From positions 1 through 57,998 of the forward strand of contig NZ_JAHESD010000033.1 of the NCBI RefSeq assembly GCF_018598585.1: a stretch of DNA of 57,998 nucleotides. The letters are read 5' to 3'. Below are positions 29,215 to 36,381 of the stretch, one piece after another. Every line of letters begins with the position of its first letter. Positions within the stretch are counted from its first letter, which is position 1. Source of the stretch: Chryseosolibacter indicum. Its GTDB lineage: Bacteria; Bacteroidota; Bacteroidia; Cytophagales; Cyclobacteriaceae. The notes beneath the pieces are model-generated. The model had not been told where the DNA came from, searched no databases, and was given only the letters and a program-made list of their open reading frames with translations. The position numbers were made by a program, and so were the translations under genes.

Positions 29215-29784
29215 CTAGTCATTAATAACAATACTTTCACCTTTCGGGAAAATCTTGATATAAGAAAGCTTATAGGTAATTGTTTTTTGCCTTTTAACCA
29301 CAGAATACTCACCCTCTATTAATTCGGGCGATTCATTAACCATTGAGAAATTAATTACTTCACCACTTGGCTCTGTATGATGGTAAATAAAACCCTTACC
29401 TTCTGCAATGCTATTAAGATCTCCCACTATGGGGTATTTCTTATCATCCTTATAACTTAAAGATACTTCAATAAAATCGCGTTTAGTACCCATCCGGTCT
29501 TTCATTATAGCTACGCGGGCATAATTTTCTTTACGTTCTACAATCTTTGATTTTTCTTGAGAAGATAACAGCCCTTTCCCCGTCTTTGAGATAACACAGG
29601 AAACAGAATAAATACCTTCTACAGCATGGGTTGATTCCTTCAGAAAATATCTTCTCATCATATTTTCTAAATCAACTTGCTCGTATTGATACTTCTTTTT
29701 AGAAAAAAAACGTGTGCTTTTACCTTGTGCATGGGCTTGGGTAAATAAAAAAACAAATAGCAGAACAATGTAAATATTTCGCAT
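29215..29784 (-). CDS. Secreted protein of unknown function
   Basis: 189 residues from the ATG at 29784, which begins a good signal peptide (MRNIYIVLLFVFLFTQAHA|QG). An upstream start at 29817 would put 11 polar residues in front and is unlikely. I do not recognise the family. The mature part is beta-rich and lysine-rich, with FFSKKKYQYEQVDLENMMRR, a stretch EGIYSVSCVISKTGKGLLSS and YPIVGDLNSIAEGKGFIYHH. It is convergent with hisI with one base between the stops, and has no obvious operon partner. Confidence 0.75.
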   Translation of the reverse strand: MRNIYIVLLFVFLFTQAHAQGKSTRFFSKKKYQYEQVDLENMMRRYFLKESTHAVEGIYSVSCVISKTGKGLLSSQEKSKIVERKENYARVAIMKDRMGTKRDFIEVSLSYKDDKKYPIVGDLNSIAEGKGFIYHHTEPSGEVINFSMVNESPELIEGEYSVVKRQKTITYKLSYIKIFPKGESIVIND

Positions 29785-29973
29785 AACGAGGTTTAAAACA
29801 TAATGCGTGTCTTCCAAATCGCCTTTACAGCTTTAAATTAAACAATGCCATAGCGATAAAATATTGGTAATTTGTAAACACAACAATTCCAGGATACGAT
29901 TTACAACTTTTTTATTCCCAATTCAATACCGCAAATCGAATTAATGCTCATTAGAATTTTCTCCTTCAAAGTA

Positions 29974-30078
29974 TTAAGTAACAATACGCTTGCCATTTTT
30001 AATTACAGTTTTTATTTCGTTTAAATAATCTACTCCTGCACCTTTAAAAAAGGGTAGAAATAACGTTACCAACACCAT
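29974..30078 (-). pseudogene. Possible 3' relic of an amidohydrolase-like gene
   Basis: 34 codons from an ATG at 30078 to a TAA at 29974. The C-terminal part (DYLNEIKTVIKNGKRIVT) has the look of the closing beta-strands of metal-dependent amidohydrolases (xxVKxVxKNGK). No upstream continuation was found in any frame. It could equally be chance. Confidence 0.2.
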
Positions 30079-30127
30079 GTTTGGTTTTCATTTAGTGTAT
30101 TACCATGAATTTCTTGCCGATATTATG

Positions 30128-30135
30128 TAAATTTG
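30128..30135 (+). promoter_or_regulatory. Candidate -7 box for the histidine kinase gene
   Basis: TAAATTTG matches TAnnTTTG and lies 26 nt before the kinase ATG. No TTTG is found at the proper -33 distance, so the call is tentative. Confidence 0.35.
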
Positions 30136-30161
30136 TATAAGTCGGGCCTTAATCTTATCTA

Positions 30162-32123
30162 ATGCAAATTCTGCATAAACTTGTATACACAGGGATAGGT
30201 TTTGCCAGAAATGCTTCCGAAAGAAGAAGCATTTACCTCTGCAACCTCCTTAGTGTAATTCTGTTTTTGTTAGGTATACTACTTTTTACATTATACTACC
30301 TGTGGTACGATTGGAGTGTAATTACCGCTACAATACCAGCAATTGCTGTACTATGCCTCTCCTCCATTCTTCTCAACTACTTTAACCTTTCGGCTCTTAG
30401 CAGAACCTGGCTTTGTTTGGTAATTCCGGTTACCACAATGGCATTATCAATATATTCAAAAAATATCTACTTCTATAGACAGGAAGAACTCGACTACTTT
30501 AGCTTTAGATTCATTATTTTATCAAGTAGCGTTTTCCCTTCCATTTTTTTTTCTATCAGGGAAAAAAGATTCCTTTTCGGCGTATCAATCTTAAACTATT
30601 TAATCCTTATTTTATTTGATCCGCTCCACCAGGCATTTAATGTCCCTTATTCAAAACATGATATGCTCAAAGAGTCAAATTATTATTTCATCAACGTGGT
30701 GGTTACCATTACGTATGCAATAATGGTTGGTGCAGTACTTTTCCTGAAAAGAATCTCCGAAGAAAACGAAATCAAAACGGAAGCCCTTATAAACGACCTC
30801 CATAAGATCAACAACGAACTTCTCAGTAAGAATAAAGAAATTGAAATCCAGAATCAGGAGATTACAGCCCAAACTGAGAATTTAAATGCCAGTCAAACAA
30901 AGTTACAGGAAGCCTACCAGCTTATAGAACAACAAAAAGAAAGGCTGTTAAAAACAAACAACGACCTTTCAAGCGAACTCGTAACAATTAATAACAACCT
31001 TACAAAAACAAATAACGAGTTAATCAAGCACAATAATGAGTTGCGCCAGTTCTCTTACACGGTGTCTCACAATCTTCGCGGCCCTGTTGCGAGTTTAGGA
31101 GGACTTATCAATCTCATCAGCAAAGAAAATCTCAGTAAAGAGAATACAGAAATCTTCAGTCACATCAATAGTTCTGTTCAACGACTGGATAGTATCATTA
31201 AAGACCTGTCTAATATTATTGATATCCGCCACGACTTGTTCAACATAAGACAAAAGATAGATCTTGACAAAGAAGTTTCAGAAATAATCGAAATACATAA
31301 AAAAGAAATAAATCAACTGGGCATTTCCATTAAAACAAATTTCAGCCAGTGTACAGAAATTTTTTCAGTAAAGCCGATGCTACACAGCATCTTATATAAT
31401 CTCATAACAAATGCAATAAAATACAGGTCGCATGAACGGCCTCCTGAGATTAACATCTCCTGTCACTATAATGAAAATCATTTCATTATACATGTTAAAG
31501 ATAATGGGTTAGGTATTGATTTAAAAAGTCATAAAGACAACTTGTTTAGGCTATATAAAAGATTTCACTATCACACTGAAGGAAGAGGTTTGGGCTTATA
31601 CCTCGTAAAACTGCAGACAGAAATACTAGGTGGCCATATCGAAGTTGAAAGTGAAGTTAACCGCTTTACTAAATTCACTGTGTATCTTGCTAAGCCAATT
31701 AATATAGATAGACAAATACTTCACGAAAGTAAGTATGCAAGCATTTTCTACGATGCAACACTTGATTCAACAGGCGTTATATGGAATGGGCCTGTACCCG
31801 GAAACGAGTATAGAAACATTTTTGCAAAATGTGTTGAGTTCTTTAAAGTCTACAGTACCCCTAATTACATAACCGATCTGAGAAATCAGGGTCATGTAGG
31901 AAAGGAAGACCAACAGTGGGCATTTGAAACGATGATTCCGGAAGCCGCCCGCTACGGTATAAAAAAAGTTGCAGCAATCGGAATATCAGATGCATATGCT
32001 GATGAAAACATCAAAGATTACTACCTGGGAATACATAATAATCTTCTCAAATTTGGTGTTGAATTCAGGTTTTTTCCTTCCGTAGAAGAGGCGTCGCTGT
32101 GGATGGTGAAATCAAAAAGTTAA
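30162..32123 (+). CDS. Membrane histidine kinase with C-terminal SpoIIAA-like domain
   Basis: 653 residues. Five or six membrane segments lie at about 28-200. A coiled coil follows (about 205-295, rich in Asn/Gln/Lys), then HisKA with FSYTVSHNLRGPVASL (phospho-acceptor His303), and an HATPase domain with NLITNAIKYRS (N box), VKDNGLGID (G1) and GRGLGLYLV (G2). Residues about 515-653 form an extra domain: VIWNGPVPGNEYRNIF, YITDLRNQGHVGKEDQQWAF and IPEAARYGIKKVAAIGIS match the SpoIIAA-like/STAS-related fold (PF11964). No response regulator is adjacent; the next gene is a PAP2 phosphatase 17 nt downstream. The signal and the role of the extra domain are unknown. Confidence 0.88.
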   Translation: MQILHKLVYTGIGFARNASERRSIYLCNLLSVILFLLGILLFTLYYLWYDWSVITATIPAIAVLCLSSILLNYFNLSALSRTWLCLVIPVTTMALSIYSKNIYFYRQEELDYFSFRFIILSSSVFPSIFFSIREKRFLFGVSILNYLILILFDPLHQAFNVPYSKHDMLKESNYYFINVVVTITYAIMVGAVLFLKRISEENEIKTEALINDLHKINNELLSKNKEIEIQNQEITAQTENLNASQTKLQEAYQLIEQQKERLLKTNNDLSSELVTINNNLTKTNNELIKHNNELRQFSYTVSHNLRGPVASLGGLINLISKENLSKENTEIFSHINSSVQRLDSIIKDLSNIIDIRHDLFNIRQKIDLDKEVSEIIEIHKKEINQLGISIKTNFSQCTEIFSVKPMLHSILYNLITNAIKYRSHERPPEINISCHYNENHFIIHVKDNGLGIDLKSHKDNLFRLYKRFHYHTEGRGLGLYLVKLQTEILGGHIEVESEVNRFTKFTVYLAKPINIDRQILHESKYASIFYDATLDSTGVIWNGPVPGNEYRNIFAKCVEFFKVYSTPNYITDLRNQGHVGKEDQQWAFETMIPEAARYGIKKVAAIGISDAYADENIKDYYLGIHNNLLKFGVEFRFFPSVEEASLWMVKSKS

Positions 32124-32140
32124 AACGTGGGGCACCTTAA

Positions 32141-32719
32141 ATGGAACATCTTATTGAACTAGATAAAAAATTTTTTCTTCTCTTAAATAGTTTACACAGC
32201 GAAGAACTCGATCAAGTAATGATGTACATATCCCAAACTATTATTTGGGTACCCCTATACTTGTTACTGCTTTTTTTAATTTTAAGAAAATACAGGAATG
32301 ATAGTTGGCTTCCCCTGTTGGGAATTTTAATAACTATAGTTATTGCTGATCAGTTTGCCAGTGGTGTTTTAAAACCGATAACACAGCGATTACGTCCATC
32401 ACGCGAACCTTCCCTGGAAGGTCTGGTTCACATCGTCAACGGATACAAAGGTGGCAAGTACGGCTTTGCCTCAAGCCATGCCGCCAATACATTTGGCCTC
32501 GCTACTTTTATATGGCTCATCTTCAGAGAGAATTTAAAATGGTGCTTGCTTTTATTTATCTGGGCAGCTGTCGTAAGCTACTCACGCATCTATTTAGGTG
32601 TTCATTACCCTGGAGATATCGTTGCAGGTATACTCATTGGTGTTCTCGCAGCTTTTGCAGGATTTAAGTTTACGCAATGGCTGGGCAACATTACCAAACG
32701 TAAAAATTCAGTTACCTGA
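32141..32719 (+). CDS. PAP2-family membrane phosphatase
   Basis: 192 residues with five or six hydrophobic helices. The three catalytic motifs are complete: KPITQRLRPSR (KX6RP), FASSHAANTFG (the SGH-type motif with active His), and SRIYLGVHYPGD (SRX5HX3D). Such enzymes remove phosphate from lipid phosphates such as undecaprenyl pyrophosphate or phosphatidylglycerol phosphate, on the periplasmic face. The substrate cannot be told here. It probably shares a transcript with the kinase upstream and overlaps the 3' end of ribE by 12 bp, convergently. Confidence 0.88.
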   Translation: MEHLIELDKKFFLLLNSLHSEELDQVMMYISQTIIWVPLYLLLLFLILRKYRNDSWLPLLGILITIVIADQFASGVLKPITQRLRPSREPSLEGLVHIVNGYKGGKYGFASSHAANTFGLATFIWLIFRENLKWCLLLFIWAAVVSYSRIYLGVHYPGDIVAGILIGVLAAFAGFKFTQWLGNITKRKNSVT

Positions 32720-33301
32720 TTTCTCTAATAATCGTTTAACATACTTTCCAATAATGTCAAACTCCAGGTTAACTGTATCACCTTTCTTCAGCTCATGAAA
32801 ATTAGTATGTTCATAAGTATAAGGAATAATTGCTACCCTAAACGCATTTACCCTGCTATTGAAGCATGTTAAGCTCACGCCATTTACAGCAATAGAACCC
32901 TTCTCAACAGTAATATTACCAGAAGACGTATCATACTCAAAGTCATAAAGCCAGCTTCCGTTTTCATTTTGTACAGATGTAACCAAAGCCGTTTGGTCTA
33001 CATGCCCCTGCACAATATGGCCATCAAACCTTCCGTTGTTAACCATGCAACGCTCCAGGTTTATTTTACTTCCACGCTTCAGTCCACCAAGGCTTGATTT
33101 CTTTAATGTTTCATCAACGGCAGTTACCCAATAATCATCAGATTCTATCTTTATAATGGTAAGACAAACGCCATTATGAGAAACGCTTTGATCTATTTTT
33201 AATGCTGGTGTAATAGCACTTCTGATTTTAAAATGACGGTTAGTTCCCTCATCCTTTATTTCGAGAAGCTCCCCCACCGTTTCAATAATTCCTGTAAACA
33301 T
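32708..33301 (-). CDS. ribE: Riboflavin synthase alpha chain
   Basis: 197 residues, two tandem lumazine-binding barrels. The start MFTGIIETVGEL is diagnostic. Repeat 1 carries SVSHNGVCLTI, and repeat 2 starts near residue 97 with GRFDGHIVQGHVD and has GSIAVNGVSLT. The enzyme dismutates two 6,7-dimethyl-8-ribityllumazine molecules to riboflavin. It is alone on the minus strand. I looked for an FMN riboswitch upstream and found none. Confidence 0.95.
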   Translation of the reverse strand: MFTGIIETVGELLEIKDEGTNRHFKIRSAITPALKIDQSVSHNGVCLTIIKIESDDYWVTAVDETLKKSSLGGLKRGSKINLERCMVNNGRFDGHIVQGHVDQTALVTSVQNENGSWLYDFEYDTSSGNITVEKGSIAVNGVSLTCFNSRVNAFRVAIIPYTYEHTNFHELKKGDTVNLEFDIIGKYVKRLLEKSGN

Positions 33302-33317
33302 TCCTTAAAAGTTTGCA

Positions 33318-33325
33318 CAAACTTA
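33318..33325 (-). promoter_or_regulatory. Candidate -7 box for ribE, inside a palindrome
   Basis: On the minus strand TAAGTTTG matches TAnnTTTG, 17 nt before the ribE ATG. It overlaps the perfect inverted repeat AAGTTTGCACAAACTT (33309-33324), which could be an operator. No -33 TTG is present at the usual spacing. Confidence 0.35.
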
Positions 33326-33472
33326 AGCATTGTTCTGCATACTGCGCTTGCCAGGGTCTAGTCCCGTTAAGAAAAATACCAGTCAACCTCGATTAAAACA
33401 TTATGCTTAATTCTGATGTTTTTATTTCTATTAAACATTAAAACATCTAGCTTAAAACTTTAATTCAACAAT

Positions 33473-34381
33473 ATGGAATTTGGCCGGGTATCACAAGAAA
33501 CGCTTGACAGTGTAGATTTTAAACTACCGCCTGACAATGCTGAAACTTTAAAACTCCTTCAGGCGCACAAAAGGAATGTACCCACAGAAATTTTTATTGG
33601 ATGTGCGAAGTGGGGCAGAAAAGACTGGGTAGGTAAAATCTATCCGAAAGGAACAAAGGAAGGAGACTTTTTAAATCACTACGCCAGGCACTTTAACAGC
33701 ATAGAATTAAATGCAACCTTTTATAGGATACCAACTTTCGCTCAAACAAACGGATGGAAAAGTAAAGTAGGAAAAGACTTTAGATTCTGCCCCAAATTTA
33801 CTGACCAGATCTCCCATATCAGAAGACTTAAAGAAACACAAAAACAAGTTGATCAATTCCTGGAAGGAATCTCCGGGTTTGGTGACAACCTAGGCCCCGT
33901 CTTTCTTATGCCTCACCCGGGCATGGGACCGAAAACTATAGATACGATCGAAGCTTTTGTAAAATCTTTACCGAAAGATATCAAGCTGTTTATCGAGTTA
34001 AGGCATGCCCAATGGTTTGCTGATGCCGAAGCATCAAAAGCTGTTTTCAGCATGCTCGAAGAAAACAACGTAGGCACCATCATCACCGATGCCTCCGGAA
34101 GAAGAGATTGTGTTCACATGCGGCTCACAACACCAGAAGCTTTTATCCGGTTTGTGGGTAACGGCCTCCATCCTACTGACTATATGCGTGTTGATGATTG
34201 GGTGCAACGAATAAAAACATGGATGGAAAACGGAGCACAAGCCATTTACTTTTTCATGCATCAGCATGAAGAAATACACTCGCCCGAATTATGTAAATAT
34301 GTTATCGAACAAGTGAACATGCACTGCCACACCAACATCCCTGTACCGCAGTTCATAGGCAACGATCCGTTATTCGTATAA
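33473..34381 (+). CDS. DUF72 (YecE-like) family protein
   Basis: 302 residues. The family signature is IFIGCAKWGRKDWVGKIYP, followed by HYARHFNSIELNATFYRIP, DFRFCPKFTDQISH, FIELRHAQWF and IYFFMHQHEEIHSPEL. The fold is a TIM barrel. No enzymatic activity has been firmly established for this widespread family. It stands alone between divergent or convergent neighbours and is followed by a probable terminator. Confidence 0.9.
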   Translation: MEFGRVSQETLDSVDFKLPPDNAETLKLLQAHKRNVPTEIFIGCAKWGRKDWVGKIYPKGTKEGDFLNHYARHFNSIELNATFYRIPTFAQTNGWKSKVGKDFRFCPKFTDQISHIRRLKETQKQVDQFLEGISGFGDNLGPVFLMPHPGMGPKTIDTIEAFVKSLPKDIKLFIELRHAQWFADAEASKAVFSMLEENNVGTIITDASGRRDCVHMRLTTPEAFIRFVGNGLHPTDYMRVDDWVQRIKTWMENGAQAIYFFMHQHEEIHSPELCKYVIEQVNMHCHTNIPVPQFIGNDPLFV

Positions 34382-34447
34382 CTATTGTTTAATAACTTCT
34401 TCAACGCTCTCTTTTCATTAATAAAACTAAATTCAGCCTTTTTTTGA

Positions 34448-34475
34448 GGTTTCTTTTCTTCGGAAACCAGTTTTT
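34448..34475 (+). terminator. Probable terminator after the DUF72 gene
   Basis: GGTTTC pairs with GAAACC around a nine-base loop, and a TTTTT run begins two bases after the stem. It lies 66 nt downstream of the DUF72 stop. Confidence 0.45.
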
Positions 34476-34880
34476 GACTTAAAGTAGTTAACCTACTGAA
34501 AAGCAATAGAATAGCATTAGATTGACTGGGAAATGACTCCTGCATGCTTACGGTGATGTTGGGTTACAATCGTTTTGACCGAAGGATACCGGGGATATAC
34601 CGGAGTCATCCCCCAGGCACTCTGATGGGTTACTAGTGGGAAACTTATAGCTTACAGCGAGCTATTAACGCTTACAACACAATTTTTGGGTGATCATGAA
34701 TATAGTGCCGCATCATTTGATGAGATAATATTAACTCTCCAAAAATAGATATAACGAATTAAATGAGGCTAACCGCTAACAGAAGCTATAACAATTGTGG
34801 ATTTGGTGTTTAAATAAAGTTCGTATCCATTTATCTAGCATTCTCTATTCCAGTAGTAACTGTACTGCAATTATACCCTA
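34476..34880. other. Intergenic region between DUF72 gene and the FG-GAP lipoprotein operon
   Basis: About 400 bases with no convincing gene. A plus-strand open stretch of some 40 codons ending at 34746-34748 (with FLGDHEYSAASFDEIILTLQ) has no start in a good context and I do not recognise it. ATACCGG occurs twice near 34586 and 34597. No clear terminator for the minus-strand operon ending at 34881 was seen. Confidence 0.35.
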
Positions 34881-36305
34881 CTAATACAATGTATTCTTCA
34901 AAATAAGAACAGCATCACTATTAAATTGCCGACGACCGAAAAGAACCTCATTGCCTACTTCATTGAAATTAAACGCCCCAAGGAAGATATCAATGTCATT
35001 ATCATTATCGTAATCTCCAGCTTCCATCACCAGCCATCGGCCGCGTATGGTTTCAGGAACAACCGAAGCTTTAAATTGAAGATTACCGGTATTCTCGAAA
35101 TAGACGAAGTTCTGTTCAGGACGGGTCTTATAATCAGGAAAAAATGAAATCGCTGCGATGTCTAAATCACCATCATTATCAAAATCACGCGCCACGGCCT
35201 GTGATACCCCTGGCATAGCATGTGTCCAAACTTCTTTAAAGTTATTCTTCTGATCATTTTGAAAGATGCGCACTGCGTGATAAGGCTTTTGTATCATAGA
35301 GAAGTCTGCGTTATCACCATTCGTGGTAAGTATATCCAGATATCCATCACCATTAAAATCAGCAGTCTCAAAATAATTAGATCCATACACGGGTGGGAAA
35401 CGGAGAATGATTTTTTCATTAAAATCCATCTTTCCATGATTATAAAATATCGACAGCTTCTCATCGCCTTGCGCCATTAACGCCATTACATCAACAAAGC
35501 CATCGTTATTAAAATCGTTTAGAAATACCTTACGTGCACCTGCAAGCGGATAAAGAACAAACTTCTCAAATTTTCCGTTAGGTTTTCCTTTATATACAAT
35601 CAGCCCGCCCGTATAATTACCAAAGTTGCATACTACAAAATCATCAATACCATCCTTATCAAAATCAGCTTGCTCGAAGAACACCGGACGTTTTAATGAA
35701 TCAAGCATCTGGCGTTGTTCCTTCATGTTGTCTGACAATTGAATCAGTTTTCCCTTGACCTGATCATTAGGGTCCATCCTGCCCATTAAGCCAACAGCCA
35801 TATCGTTAGCCCTTATTTTCAAGTCGGCCGGTGTGCTTGGCAATTGTGTTGAGTCAAGAATCTTTTGTGTATGATTTGTCTTGTACAACATGCCCAGGCG
35901 TGTGCCTACATACAACGCCTGATGTCCGGAGTCATACTTCAACAGGGTAATGAAAGGCAGCTTAATAGATGATAGGGCCAGTGTACGAAACAGGTGAAGT
36001 GTATCATCAACATTTTTAATGGGTATAGAAAGTGCGTCAGGTCCTTTACTTACATAATACTCCGTTATCAGTTTCCAATCTCCGTCTGATACCATTTGCT
36101 GAGCGGGTATCGAACTTAATATAGCAAGGGCATCCTCTTGCCCGAAATCAGAGAGTCGTCTATGTTCTTTAAAGCCCATTCTGAAAGCCATTTGTGGCAA
36201 CACACTCTTGGCCCATGTTTCTTTATCAAGCAATTCAGGCGAAGGAAAAAGATGACAGCTACTGCAATATATTTTAGCCAGGTTCTCTGACTTTTTATCT
36301 GACAT
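34881..36305 (-). CDS. FG-GAP/VCBS repeat protein with CXXCH motif; lipoprotein signal out of frame
   Basis: 474 residues in the open frame. It begins near KIYCSSCHLFPSPELLDK, a c-type haem-like CXXCH motif usual in this Bacteroidota family. Several FG-GAP/VCBS blades follow with calcium-loop patterns such as DFDKDGIDD, DFNNDGFVD, DFNGDGYLD, DFDNDGDLD and DYDNDNDID, indicating a beta-propeller. Family members normally start with a lipoprotein signal peptide. Here that peptide is encoded one frame away (36293-36367); one extra A in the A5 run at 36292-36296 would join them into a protein of about 495 residues. As written, the protein would stay in the cytoplasm. It is the third gene of the FG-GAP operon. 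Either a homopolymer error or a true slip. Confidence 0.8.
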   Translation of the reverse strand: MSDKKSENLAKIYCSSCHLFPSPELLDKETWAKSVLPQMAFRMGFKEHRRLSDFGQEDALAILSSIPAQQMVSDGDWKLITEYYVSKGPDALSIPIKNVDDTLHLFRTLALSSIKLPFITLLKYDSGHQALYVGTRLGMLYKTNHTQKILDSTQLPSTPADLKIRANDMAVGLMGRMDPNDQVKGKLIQLSDNMKEQRQMLDSLKRPVFFEQADFDKDGIDDFVVCNFGNYTGGLIVYKGKPNGKFEKFVLYPLAGARKVFLNDFNNDGFVDVMALMAQGDEKLSIFYNHGKMDFNEKIILRFPPVYGSNYFETADFNGDGYLDILTTNGDNADFSMIQKPYHAVRIFQNDQKNNFKEVWTHAMPGVSQAVARDFDNDGDLDIAAISFFPDYKTRPEQNFVYFENTGNLQFKASVVPETIRGRWLVMEAGDYDNDNDIDIFLGAFNFNEVGNEVLFGRRQFNSDAVLILKNTLY

Positions 36306-36367
36306 GAAAGATTAGCAATACAAATAATTATGAAACAACAGATGCCTAAAGCACTAGATCTTCCCAT
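36293..36367 (-). other. Detached lipoprotein signal peptide of the CXXCH/VCBS protein
   Basis: From the ATG at 36367 the frame reads MGRSSALGICCFIIICIANL then SC, a lipoprotein signal peptide with lipobox ANLSC. It then runs on in a frame without family similarity. It lies 14 nt after the stop of the upstream FG-GAP gene, where the true start of the third operon gene is expected. Confidence 0.7.
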
Positions 36368-36381
36368 TACCACTCAATTGT

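Larger units (their letters stand above)
29785..30161. other. Intergenic region before the histidine kinase gene
   Basis: About 375 bases with no complete gene. On the minus strand an open stretch at 29974-30078 reads FFKGAGVDYLNEIKTVIKNG and then KRIVT and a stop. This resembles the last strands of amidohydrolase-type enzymes and may be a relic. The promoter of the kinase gene is at the right end of this region. Confidence 0.35.

Noticed and set aside
33302-33472. Possible FMN riboswitch before ribE
   Set aside because: The conserved AGGG...GGGGCAG and CCGACCGG elements are absent from the minus strand here, and the space between the likely start site and the ATG is too short.
34261-34545. 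94-codon minus-strand open frame overlapping the 3' end of the DUF72 gene
   Set aside because: Its 3' part is antisense to a conserved coding sequence and the rest is low-complexity and Lys-rich. No family recognised.
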